Assembly: GCA_021158405.1 (NCBI GenBank)
Contig: JAGGUP010000029.1
Coordinates: 1-64,000, forward strand
DNA length: 64,000 bases
From: Bacteroidales bacterium
GTDB taxonomy: Bacteria; Bacteroidota; Bacteroidia; Bacteroidales; UBA12170
Direction of reading: 5' to 3'
Of this stretch, positions 8,406 to 16,902 are shown one piece after another. The notes beneath the pieces were generated by a model that was not told where the DNA came from, did not search any database, and saw nothing but the letters and a program-made list of their open reading frames with translations. Position numbers and translations under genes: made by a program. Numbering within the stretch: the stretch's first letter is position 1; the number at the start of each line of letters is the position of its first letter.

Positions 8406-9326
8406 TTAGGCTTGTTGTCTTTTATTATCGGAGTTTAAGCGAATAATGGCAAATATCATAAGGCCAGCACTCAACCATTGTATAAGACTTAGCAAGTGGT
8501 TGTTAAATATATAATCAAATAGTATTGCGGAAATAGGGAAGAATAATTCTGAAATTGTTGATATGATTGCTCTTACATGTTTGAGTCCGTAGTAATATAA
8601 AAAGATAGCTCCCGATCCGGTGGTTAATGAAATAATACCAATAATCCACCAATTTAAGGTTGTAAGGTTCTGAAATTCGGTAAGGCTACCGTTTCCCAAA
8701 ACAATAAGAAGCATAATTATACTCGTTAGTCCGTACCTAAAAAATGCTGCCGAAATAAAATCGAGTTTTCGTAATAGGCGTTTACTGAAAACCGTTGAAC
8801 TACCAAATGAAAATGCTGCCAAAATACTGAAAAGAGCAGCCATCATGGAGTTTTGGTCTTCATGAAATTTTGGTAGAGCAAAACCAAAAGTTAGGAAATA
8901 ACCTGCCACTAGTGCCACGGAAGCCCAAAGTATGAAATTTTTACCGAGTCTTTCTTTTAAAAAAGTGGCGGCTAACAAAATAGCAAATATGGGTTGTAGT
9001 TTTTGCAATAAAACGACAATACTAAGATATTGAAAATCGACTAAAAATAAAGCTTTCACAATGGAGACTGTTCCTAGAGCTCCGCCAAATAGAGCGACTC
9101 CAAACAAGGCAATGATTTCGTTCACACTTAATTTCTTAATCAGCTTATAGCGCTTAAATAAGAAAAGATTCATGAGCAGAAAAGGGAAAAAGTGTAAAAC
9201 AAAAACGACAAAATCGATGTTTAGATTACTTAATCGTGGTGTTAAAACAACACCGTCGAATCCCCATAAAATTGCCGAGAAGCTTATTAAAACAGCACCT
9301 AATATTACATTTTTTCTATTTTCCAT
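8406..9326 (-). CDS. EamA/DMT-family transporter
   Basis: A 306-residue integral membrane protein with about ten hydrophobic segments in two halves of five, the pattern of two EamA (drug/metabolite transporter) repeats. It begins with an inward-type positive MENRKN tail. Conserved-looking pieces are LLQKLQPIFAILLAATFLKERL at the end of repeat one and TTGSGAIFLYYYGLKHV in repeat two. Members export amino acids or metabolites; the substrate cannot be told here. The gene is monocistronic and converges with galM. Confidence 0.85.
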   Translation of the reverse strand: MENRKNVILGAVLISFSAILWGFDGVVLTPRLSNLNIDFVVFVLHFFPFLLMNLFLFKRYKLIKKLSVNEIIALFGVALFGGALGTVSIVKALFLVDFQYLSIVVLLQKLQPIFAILLAATFLKERLGKNFILWASVALVAGYFLTFGFALPKFHEDQNSMMAALFSILAAFSFGSSTVFSKRLLRKLDFISAAFFRYGLTSIIMLLIVLGNGSLTEFQNLTTLNWWIIGIISLTTGSGAIFLYYYGLKHVRAIISTISELFFPISAILFDYIFNNHLLSLIQWLSAGLMIFAIIRLNSDNKRQQA

Positions 9327-9430
9327 ATTGCTTTTTAAAGGAGCAAAGGTCTTAAAAATTTGAACACTAAAAAACGCATTATTATTTTTTGTCAGGTGTG
9401 AGATTTTGATTAAGAAAGTCCTTTTTTTAG

Positions 9431-9438
9431 TACATTTG
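9431..9438 (+). promoter_or_regulatory. -7 box for the D-threonine-aldolase-like gene
   Basis: TACATTTG matches TAnnTTTG, 17 bases before the ATG. A TTTG occurs 22 bases further upstream (9405-9408). Confidence 0.5.
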
Positions 9439-9455
9439 GATTAAAACTTAGACGA

Positions 9456-10550
9456 ATGGAAATTACTAAACCTACTTTGGTTGTCGATTTAAAAATTGCG
9501 GAGCAAAATATTAAAAGGATGGCCGAAAAATTTACGCAAAAGGGCATCCAATTTCGACCACATTTTAAAACACACCAATCTCATTTTATAGGGGAATTAT
9601 ATCGCAAGTTTGGGATAACTAAATGTACGGTGTCCTCGGTAGGAATGGCATCGTATTTTGCTAAAAATGAATGGACCGATATTACCATTGCTTTTCCGGC
9701 TAATCTGTTAGAAATTAAAGAAATGAATGCTTTGGCGGAACAAATACAATTGCAAATATTGGTTGATTCGCTAGAAAAAGTGAAGATATTGTCAGAAGGT
9801 ATTTCTCCTAAAATTAGTTTATTTATAGAAATTGATACAGGTTATTTTCGTTCTGGTATTTTATGGGAAGAGTTAACGCAAATAGAGGAGGTTATTCGTG
9901 CTATTGAAGCTGTTCCGCAATTTGCATTTGTCGGTTTTTTAAGTCATACTGGAAATACGTATTCTCAGCCTAAGGTAGAGGATGTGCTTTCGCTTTTTGA
10001 TACTTCAAGACGAAAAATGCTTGATTTGAAGCACTATTTTATACGAGACTATCAAAATTTGATTCTTTCGTTGGGAGATACTCCTGCGGCTTCTTTAGCT
10101 ATAGAATTTGATGGTGTTGATGAAATGCGCCCAGGAAATTTTGTTTTTTATGATGTTATGCAATATCTCTTGGGGGCTTGCAAAGTCGAGAATATTGCGG
10201 TTGCTGTATATTGTCCGGTGGTGGCCAAATATCCAAAAAGAAATCAAATCGTCATTTATGGAGGCGGAGTTCATTTATCAAAAGAAAAATTAAAATGGAA
10301 AGGAAAAGATATTTTCGGATTGGTTTCTATTCCTGATGAGCAGGGTTTTGGCCGTTTAATTTCGGGAGCTTATGTCGAAAGTTTATCTCAGGAACACGGA
10401 TTAATAAACATGCCAAGTACAGAGATAGACCAAATCAATTTGGGTGATTTGCTAGCGATATATCCCATTCATTCTTGTATGACGGTAGACTTGAACATAG
10501 AAATGCTCAGTCTCGATGGTTCTGTCATCTCTAAATATCGGACGTATTAA
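9456..10550 (+). CDS. D-threonine aldolase / D-serine dehydratase-like PLP enzyme
   Basis: A 364-residue fold-type III PLP enzyme (alanine-racemase N-terminal barrel plus DSD-like C-terminal domain). Lys38 in RPHFKTH is the expected PLP Schiff-base lysine, and His339-Ser-Cys341 near the C terminus fits the metal-binding HxC pair of this family. It should cleave or dehydrate a D-hydroxyamino acid such as D-threonine or D-serine; the sequence does not decide which. It ends in a 4-bp tail-to-tail overlap with the histidine kinase gene. Confidence 0.88.
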   Translation: MEITKPTLVVDLKIAEQNIKRMAEKFTQKGIQFRPHFKTHQSHFIGELYRKFGITKCTVSSVGMASYFAKNEWTDITIAFPANLLEIKEMNALAEQIQLQILVDSLEKVKILSEGISPKISLFIEIDTGYFRSGILWEELTQIEEVIRAIEAVPQFAFVGFLSHTGNTYSQPKVEDVLSLFDTSRRKMLDLKHYFIRDYQNLILSLGDTPAASLAIEFDGVDEMRPGNFVFYDVMQYLLGACKVENIAVAVYCPVVAKYPKRNQIVIYGGGVHLSKEKLKWKGKDIFGLVSIPDEQGFGRLISGAYVESLSQEHGLINMPSTEIDQINLGDLLAIYPIHSCMTVDLNIEMLSLDGSVISKYRTY

Positions 10551-12538
10551 TTCTCTTTATTGCGATTCAATAAGAGAAGAGCCATTTTTTCGGATAATAT
10601 TTTCCAATCGATGGGTTTGGAAATATAATCATCACAACCAGCTTCGATAGCATTTTCAGCTTCATTGTTAATTGCATAAGCAGTTTGGGCAATTATGGGA
10701 GTGTCCGGCGAAATCCGTTTAATTTCTTTTGTTGCATCATAACCGCTTAAAACAGGTAGCTTTATATCCATTAGAATGATATCAATCTCCTTATTCAATT
10801 CAAAAAGGCTGATGGCATCAACACCATTTTTAGCCCAAATTATTTTGGTTCTCCACGGCTTCAAATACATATTGAGCAATTCAAAGCTCTGCATATCATC
10901 TTCTGCGATTAGAATTGTTTTGCCTGTGAGTATGGATAAATCAATGATAGGATCGTGGAAAACGGTCTTCTTCTTTATTGTCGCATTTTTATGAGGAAGC
11001 GTAAAATAAAAAGTAGATCCTTTACCCAGTTCAGATTCTAAACTGATTTCTCCACCTAGATTCTCGCAAAATGATTTAGCTATAGATAGACCTATTCCAA
11101 CACCTTCGAATTCACGCGTATGTTTATCGTCAATTTGGCGGAATACATCAAAAACTTGTGCTTGTTTCTCTTTTGCAATACCAATTCCGGTGTCTTTAAT
11201 ATAAAATTTTAATTGGGTAACTTGTTTTTCATAACCCACTTCAATAGTTCCTTTTTTGGTATATTTTAAAGCATTTTTTAATAGATGAATAAAAATTTGC
11301 TTAAAGTGTTTTGGGTCTGTCTCTACTTGCAAATTACTATCAGTAGTATCGAACTTAAAGATAAGATTGATGTTCTCTTTATTCATTTTTCGTTTTTCCA
11401 GAAAAATGTATTCTTCGATTTCATCCAGCAAGCTGTGGAGGTTTATTTTCTCTTTTACAAAAACTGCAGTTCCATCGGCAAGCATGCTTAATTCGAAAAT
11501 ATCGTTGAGAATTTCTAGTAAATGATTTCCGCTTTTGAAAATCAATTTAGATAATGAAGCGGCTTCTTCAATTTCCATGCTTTCATCAATCAAATCCGAA
11601 AAACCAATAACGGCATTCAATGGAGTACGCAATTCATGAGAAATTGTTGAAAGAAAAGTTGATTTGAGTCTGTCCGATTCTTGTGCTTCAAGAAGGGCTT
11701 TTTTTAATTTTTCTTCATTTTCTTTCCTCTTTTGAATATCGCGTAGAGCTACAATACGAATTTCTTGTCCTTGATATATTATATTTTTTGCCTCAACTTC
11801 CACCCAAATCAATGCTCTATCTTTACGAATTATTTTAATTTCATAAGGGGAAGTATGTTTGTTTTTGATATTTTTGATAATCAGAGGTTTAAATTCTTCA
11901 GGAATAAATTGATTAATGATGTTTTTGTCAATTATTTCCTCTCTCTTATATAAAGTAAGGCGTTCTAGACTGGAATTTATATCGATAACAATCCCCTCTT
12001 TATGAATAATAATTCCTTCAAAGGTTAATTCTGATAGCATTTTATAACGAGCATTGCTATCGTTAAGCTCTTCTTGAAGCTTGTTTTTTTCAGTTATATC
12101 CAAGGCCATAGAGGAAATACCTATTATTTTTCCTTCAAGGTCGATATTAGCGATGTTATACCATTCGCAAACAATTAGTTTTCCATCTTTTCTAATATTT
12201 TCATTGGTATTTCTATACCCACCCTTATTCTTATAAAGTAAATCCCAAATTTGGTCTGTTATTTTTTTGGCGGAATCGGGAACGATGAGTTCTGAAACTC
12301 GTTTGCCAAGCACTTCTTCTTTTGTGTAGCCGAATATAGTTTCCGCAGATTTATTCCAATCTGTAACACAATAATTTGAGTCCCATTCAATAACAGCCAA
12401 AGGAGTATTTTCATTGAATAAATCTAATTTTTGCAACAGCAAACGCTCCTTATTAAATTGGTTTTCCTTGTCTTTGAGAAGGTCTAAAAGGCGTTTGTTT
12501 TCTTGTTCTAAGTTAGTATTTTCGGAAATGCTTTCCAT
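10547..12538 (-). CDS. Soluble hybrid histidine kinase (PAS-PAS-HisKA-HATPase-REC)
   Basis: A 663-residue sensor kinase. After a short coiled coil (1-40) come two PAS domains (about 43-155 and 160-275), then a HisKA domain with phospho-acceptor His301 in SHELRTPLNAV, a HATPase_c domain with DTGIGIAKE and GVGIGLSI, and a C-terminal receiver with Asp591 in ILMDIKLP and the SKPI lysine. There is no transmembrane segment or output domain, so it reads a cytoplasmic signal and passes phosphate to a partner that is not encoded nearby. It is monocistronic. Confidence 0.93.
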   Translation of the reverse strand: MESISENTNLEQENKRLLDLLKDKENQFNKERLLLQKLDLFNENTPLAVIEWDSNYCVTDWNKSAETIFGYTKEEVLGKRVSELIVPDSAKKITDQIWDLLYKNKGGYRNTNENIRKDGKLIVCEWYNIANIDLEGKIIGISSMALDITEKNKLQEELNDSNARYKMLSELTFEGIIIHKEGIVIDINSSLERLTLYKREEIIDKNIINQFIPEEFKPLIIKNIKNKHTSPYEIKIIRKDRALIWVEVEAKNIIYQGQEIRIVALRDIQKRKENEEKLKKALLEAQESDRLKSTFLSTISHELRTPLNAVIGFSDLIDESMEIEEAASLSKLIFKSGNHLLEILNDIFELSMLADGTAVFVKEKINLHSLLDEIEEYIFLEKRKMNKENINLIFKFDTTDSNLQVETDPKHFKQIFIHLLKNALKYTKKGTIEVGYEKQVTQLKFYIKDTGIGIAKEKQAQVFDVFRQIDDKHTREFEGVGIGLSIAKSFCENLGGEISLESELGKGSTFYFTLPHKNATIKKKTVFHDPIIDLSILTGKTILIAEDDMQSFELLNMYLKPWRTKIIWAKNGVDAISLFELNKEIDIILMDIKLPVLSGYDATKEIKRISPDTPIIAQTAYAINNEAENAIEAGCDDYISKPIDWKILSEKMALLLLNRNKEN

Positions 12539-12599
12539 AGGAATTACTAATTGTGTTTTTTATGGTTTGTTTTCTTACTTTAAATGGTCTTTCAAAAGT

Positions 12600-12631
12600 C
12601 AAATGTATGCATTGTAAACAGAAAATACAAA
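12600..12631 (-). promoter_or_regulatory. Full promoter (-33 TTTG, -7 TACATTTG) of the hybrid kinase
   Basis: On the minus strand TTTG (12631-12628), a 20-base spacer and TACATTTG (12607-12600) match the Bacteroidota primary promoter, 62 bases before the ATG. Confidence 0.65.
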
Positions 12632-12682
12632 TGAAAAAATGATAATGAAAAGCTTTCTTAGTCAGTAAATAATATAGATTTA

Positions 12683-15049
12683 TTAAAAATTCTGATGTTC
12701 AGTACGTTTAATAATTTCATCTTGCAATTCCTCAGTCAATTCAATAAAATAATCGCTATAGCCTGCCACGCGTACAATTAAATCGCGGTATTTTTCAGGT
12801 TCAAGTTTAGCTTTGCGCAGAGTTTCCGCTGTAACCACATTGAATTGAATATGATGTCCATTTAGATTAAAATAGGTGCGAACCAAGTTTTTCACTTGTT
12901 CTTGCCCAGTTTCATCTTCTAATATCTGAGGTGTAAATTTTTGATTAAGCAAAGTGCCTCCAGTACGAAAATGATCAATTTTTGATGCTGATTTCAATAC
13001 GGCAGTTGGACCTTTTCTATCGGCGCCTTGAACTGGAGATATACCTTCTGAAAGAGGTTTGCCGGCTTTTCTTCCATCGGGTAAAGCGCCTATTTTGCTT
13101 CCGAAATAGACATGCGAAGTGGTGGGTAACATATTAATTCGGAAAGTACCTCCTTTTGCCGAAGGTCGACCATCAACAGCATTAAAATAGAGTTCGAAGA
13201 TTTGTACAGCAATAGCATCCACACGATCATCATCATTCCCGAATTTTGGTGTTTCCTCCAGTAATCGCTGTCGAAAAAGTTCATTGCCTTTGAAATTTTG
13301 TTTTAAGACTTCCGTAAAAGCGGAAAGGGTAATAGTTTTTTTATCAAAAACATGCTGTTTTAATGCGCTTAATGAATCTGTCAAACTACCTAATCCGACA
13401 CCTTGAATATAGCTTGTATTGTAGCGTGCTCCGCCCGCATTATAATCTTTCGCATTTGCAATACAATCATCAATAAAAACGGAGAGAAATGGAGCGGGAA
13501 GTTCTTTGGAAATCACGCGATCAATACTATTATTCCCTTCTATTTTAATATCAATAAAATGATTCAATTGCTTTTTATAAGCAAGCATTAAATCTTCGAA
13601 AGATGTAATGTTTTCAATGGTTCCGCTATTCATTCCAATAAATTTATTGGTAAGCGGATCAATTCCGTTATTGAGCGTTATTTCCAGGACTTTAGCCAGA
13701 TTAAAATAGCCTGTTAAAATATAGGCTTCTGTTCCAAAAGCACCTGTCTCAACACAACCGCTGGCGCCTCCTTTTCTTGCGTCTATTGTATTTTTCCCTT
13801 GATTAACTAATTCTTGAATAATTGCGTCGGTATTAAAGAGTGAAGGTTGTCCAAAACCTGTTTTTATGATATCGATCGCACGACGAATAAATTTATCGGG
13901 ATTGTGTTTGCTCAACTGTATCATAGAGCTGGGTTGCAAAATGCGCATTTCTTCAATGATATCTAATAGAATATAGCTCATTTCATTTACCGCATCTGTT
14001 CCATCTTCTTTTAATCCGCCCAGATTGATAAGTGCAAAATCGGTAAAAGTATTGCTTTCTTTGGCAGTCACACCCATTTTGGGTGGAGATGGATGATTGT
14101 TGAATTTCACCCAAAAGGCTTGTAAAAGCTCGATTATTTCATCTTTTGTTTGATGCTTTTCTGCCAAATCATTTTGATAAAAAGGGAAAAGATGTTGATC
14201 TAAACGGCCGGGATTAAAAGAGTCCCAAGGATTTAGTTCGGTTATAACTCCTTGATGTACATACCAATAATATTGAAGTGCTTCCCATGTGTTTTTAGGT
14301 TTGTTTTCAGGTACATTTTTCGATACTTGAATCATTTTTCGAAGCTCATTCTGTCTTGTTTTATCCGTCTCCGATTCCAGAATAGTGTTTAACTTTTCAA
14401 GGTGACGCTGAGCAAAAATGGAGACCGCTTCCAGACTAATTAACATTGCTTCTAATTCGTCTTTTTTGGCTTGCTCATCAGATTCTTGACTTCCCTTAAG
14501 TTGATCCAATCGCTGGTTTATTCTCTTACGGATATCTTTAAATCCTTGATGATAAATTACATCACCCAAAACGGTATGACCTGGAGCACGCTGTTCTAAA
14601 AATTCCGTAAAAACTCCTGCTTCATAAGAATTAAGCCATTTTTGAGGAAGTTGGGCAAAGATTTTATCCCGATTGCTTTTGCCTTTCCAAAAAGGAATCA
14701 GTTTTTCTGTATATAGTTTTTTTACTTCCTTGTTTACGATGAATCTAACTTTGGGTCGCTCGTCTATCATTTCTAAATCAGAAATAGTGTGGAGGCAAAC
14801 TTCCGGATAAGTGGGCGTTTGCTGAGGTGCTGGGCCGCGTTCCCCGATAATCAATTCACCCTCACCAATATAAATGGTTTTATTTTCCATTAGGTATTTA
14901 AAAGCTTTGGCTCTTAAAACTGGAACAGAAAGGTTTTCAGCTTCCTCCGATTGATAGAATAAGGTCATTAATTCTGCACGCTCTCCCGAGATGCTAGGTT
15001 TGGTATTTATGCTTTTATGTCTGAGGTTTTCTATTCTTTTCGTAATCAT
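12683..15049 (-). CDS. hypD: Glycyl radical trans-4-hydroxy-L-proline dehydratase
   Basis: A 788-residue glycyl radical enzyme with active-site Cys432 and Glu434 in GCVETGAFG and the radical Gly763 in VRVAGYSDYF. Set against Clostridioides difficile HypD as I remember it, the active-site residues recur at a constant offset of two: Phe150, His158, Asp276, Ser332, Phe338, Cys432, Glu434, Tyr448, Thr643. This supports dehydration of trans-4-hydroxyproline to pyrroline-5-carboxylate rather than a formate-lyase or diol-dehydratase role. Pyrroline-5-carboxylate reductase (proC), often its partner, is not in this window. The activase gene lies 155 bp upstream. Oxygen-sensitive and cytoplasmic. Confidence 0.88.
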   Translation of the reverse strand: MITKRIENLRHKSINTKPSISGERAELMTLFYQSEEAENLSVPVLRAKAFKYLMENKTIYIGEGELIIGERGPAPQQTPTYPEVCLHTISDLEMIDERPKVRFIVNKEVKKLYTEKLIPFWKGKSNRDKIFAQLPQKWLNSYEAGVFTEFLEQRAPGHTVLGDVIYHQGFKDIRKRINQRLDQLKGSQESDEQAKKDELEAMLISLEAVSIFAQRHLEKLNTILESETDKTRQNELRKMIQVSKNVPENKPKNTWEALQYYWYVHQGVITELNPWDSFNPGRLDQHLFPFYQNDLAEKHQTKDEIIELLQAFWVKFNNHPSPPKMGVTAKESNTFTDFALINLGGLKEDGTDAVNEMSYILLDIIEEMRILQPSSMIQLSKHNPDKFIRRAIDIIKTGFGQPSLFNTDAIIQELVNQGKNTIDARKGGASGCVETGAFGTEAYILTGYFNLAKVLEITLNNGIDPLTNKFIGMNSGTIENITSFEDLMLAYKKQLNHFIDIKIEGNNSIDRVISKELPAPFLSVFIDDCIANAKDYNAGGARYNTSYIQGVGLGSLTDSLSALKQHVFDKKTITLSAFTEVLKQNFKGNELFRQRLLEETPKFGNDDDRVDAIAVQIFELYFNAVDGRPSAKGGTFRINMLPTTSHVYFGSKIGALPDGRKAGKPLSEGISPVQGADRKGPTAVLKSASKIDHFRTGGTLLNQKFTPQILEDETGQEQVKNLVRTYFNLNGHHIQFNVVTAETLRKAKLEPEKYRDLIVRVAGYSDYFIELTEELQDEIIKRTEHQNF

Positions 15050-15089
15050 AGCATTAAAGTTTAAAGGTTAAGAAGCTTTGTGTTGACAT

Positions 15090-15140
15090 AACCGCAATGT
15101 CCGCAAAGAAGAGGCGGCGCAATGATCGCAAGGAGTTTAG
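15090..15140. repeat. Degenerate CCGCAA(A/T)G intergenic repeat
   Basis: The hypE-hypD spacer has repeated short units (CCGCAATG, CCGCAAAG, GCGCAATG, TCGCAAGG) spaced 12-18 bases. Similar units occur at 5198 and 16186. Confidence 0.35.
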
Positions 15141-15204
15141 ATGGATAAATTGTTTTAATTGCGAGCTTAACGGTTAAAAAGACAAGAAATTTTTTTTTCA
15201 TTAT

Positions 15205-15978
15205 CTATCCTCCAATTTTTACATTAAATCCGCTCTTCTCAAAAAAGAATTTTGTATTTTCAACCTCATCTTTTGTGGGCTCTTGAATGCCATTCATTTT
15301 GTTTTCGAAATTTAATTGCTCGTATTTTCCCTGTGCAATTTTGTGGTAGGGCAAAATGAAAATGTTATTGATGTATTTGAGGCTGCTAAGGTATTCCGCT
15401 AGGTTTTCTAAATGGTTTGCTTGATCATTAATATTTGGAATTAATGGAAAACGAATATGCACTTCCTTTTTGGTTTCAACTAAATACTCCAAGTTTTTCA
15501 AGATGAGCTTATTCGAAACTCCGGTATATTTTTTATGATAATCATCATCCAAATGTTTTAAATCGAATAAAAATAAATCGATGTATTGACTGACTTCTTG
15601 AAAGATTTTTGGAGCTGTGTATCCTGTTGTATCAAGACAAAGATGAAAATTCTTTTGTTTAAAAAGCTTGGCAGTTTCCATTAAAAATTTTGCCTGTAAT
15701 ACAGGTTCTCCACCCGTAAAAGTAATACCACCATTAGATTGCTCATAGAATGGGCGATCTTTTTCAACTTCGATCAATAGTTCTTCAGCGGTAGTTTCCC
15801 ATCCGATGGAAAGGCTCCCCTTAAATTTAAATCTGAGATGTTCTATTCCCTTTTTCTGACTTTCAGGATTATGACACCACCAGCAACTTAAAGGACATCC
15901 TTTTAGGAATATGCTTGTTCTTATTCCGGGTCCATCGTGGATGGCAAAACGCTTAATATCGAAAACAATTCCAGTCAT
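15205..15978 (-). CDS. hypE: Glycyl radical enzyme activase for HypD
   Basis: A radical SAM enzyme that installs the glycyl radical on HypD. From the ATG at 15978 it is 257 residues, with the cluster motif CPLSCWWC (Cys28, Cys32, Cys35) and TGGEP at 88-92. An open frame continues to 16080, but the extra 34 codons are hydrophobic without homology to the family, while MTGIVFDIKRFAIHDGPG is the family's normal N terminus. After the cluster motif it runs directly into the barrel, without the cysteine-rich auxiliary-cluster insert that many activases of this group carry. Confidence 0.88.
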   Translation of the reverse strand: MTGIVFDIKRFAIHDGPGIRTSIFLKGCPLSCWWCHNPESQKKGIEHLRFKFKGSLSIGWETTAEELLIEVEKDRPFYEQSNGGITFTGGEPVLQAKFLMETAKLFKQKNFHLCLDTTGYTAPKIFQEVSQYIDLFLFDLKHLDDDYHKKYTGVSNKLILKNLEYLVETKKEVHIRFPLIPNINDQANHLENLAEYLSSLKYINNIFILPYHKIAQGKYEQLNFENKMNGIQEPTKDEVENTKFFFEKSGFNVKIGG

Positions 15979-16185
15979 TGGATTGTACACATTTAAAAAA
16001 GAAAAAATGAAAACTAGTTGAATCGGGAGAGAATAATAATCAAGAAATCCAGCATTCAAATAGGCCACGACCAAAGGCACCGTATAAACGGAGGAACATA
16101 GCGATATTTGATTGTTTAATCATAGATTCAAAAATACATATCATTTTGATGCAAAAGTAAATGAATAGTAATTAATTTTATTATC

Positions 16186-16226
16186 TCGCAAAGGCCAAGA
16201 ATGAGCAAACGCTAAGAAAAGCGAGA
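16186..16226. repeat. Degenerate CGCAAAG-type intergenic repeat
   Basis: The bases CTCGCAAAGGCC, GAGCAAACGC and AAAAGCGAG form an imperfect inverted repeat upstream of the tlpA-like gene, similar in composition to the repeats at 5198 and 15090. Confidence 0.3.
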
Positions 16227-16264
16227 AATTGATCTGCTTTTTGTATTTTCGCAAAAAATCAAGG

Positions 16265-16867
16265 ATGAAATTATTAGAAAATTATAAAGCCAAACTAAAG
16301 AAGAAATCAAAAGGAAGTTGGGCAAGCGATATCGTATTTCTATTGCTGATTATAGCCTTGATTTTTCCTACAACCAGAACGCCTATCATCGTTTTTATTA
16401 AAAGAGCAACTCTGTTTGGCCCTTCTGTTTCGGAAAAAGATAATTTTGGAAAATTAAATCAAAATGATCTTCAATGGCAGCTGATAAATGATCAGAATCA
16501 AACTGTTCGACTTGCTGACTTGAATGACAAACCTATTTTTATTAATTTCTGGGCAACTTGGTGTGCAACTTGTCTAGCCGAAATGCCATCCATAGAAAAG
16601 CTTTATATGGATTATAAAGACGATGTCTATTTTGTAATTGCTACTTATGAAGACAGAGCTTTAATAGACTCATTTTTGCAAAAACAAGGATTGAACTTCC
16701 CTGTTTATCGATACCAAACAAAAGAACCCAAATTGTTACAGTCGAAAACAATCCCCGCCACATTTATTTTAAACACTAAAGCACAAATTATTGTAAGTGA
16801 AAAAGGAACAAGCAATTGGAACAGTAAAAGTGTAAGGGAATTGTTGAATAAGTTAATAGAGCCCTGA
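16265..16867 (+). CDS. TlpA-like membrane-anchored thioredoxin
   Basis: A 200-residue protein with a basic N terminus, one membrane anchor (about 22-46) and a TlpA/ResA-type thioredoxin domain with WCATC (redox cysteines Cys100 and Cys103) and a cis-proline in TIPATF. It probably reduces or isomerises periplasmic thiols. The open frame extends to a TTG at 16229, but ATG 16265 is preferred because a promoter-like TATTTTCG lies between them. The last codons (Glu, Pro, stop) are inside the palindromic hairpin at 16860-16892. Confidence 0.85.
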   Translation: MKLLENYKAKLKKKSKGSWASDIVFLLLIIALIFPTTRTPIIVFIKRATLFGPSVSEKDNFGKLNQNDLQWQLINDQNQTVRLADLNDKPIFINFWATWCATCLAEMPSIEKLYMDYKDDVYFVIATYEDRALIDSFLQKQGLNFPVYRYQTKEPKLLQSKTIPATFILNTKAQIIVSEKGTSNWNSKSVRELLNKLIEP

Positions 16868-16892
16868 CAGGGTTTGAAACCCTGTCAGGGCT
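16860..16892. repeat. Palindromic REP-like hairpin 1
   Basis: A perfect 33-base palindrome, two 16-base arms (beginning AGCCCTGACAGGGTTT) around one G. It overlaps the tlpA-like stop codon and sits between convergent genes. Its core resembles the hairpins at 29152 and 40818. It may act as a bidirectional terminator. Confidence 0.85.
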
Positions 16893-16902
16893 GAATGGCC
16901 GT

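Noticed and set aside
15979-16080. 34-residue N-terminal extension on hypE
   Set aside because: It does not resemble the family, and the normal N terminus begins at ATG 15978.
16229-16264. TTG start for the TlpA-like protein
   Set aside because: A promoter-like TATTTTCG lies inside it; ATG 16265 is followed by a typical basic N terminus and anchor.
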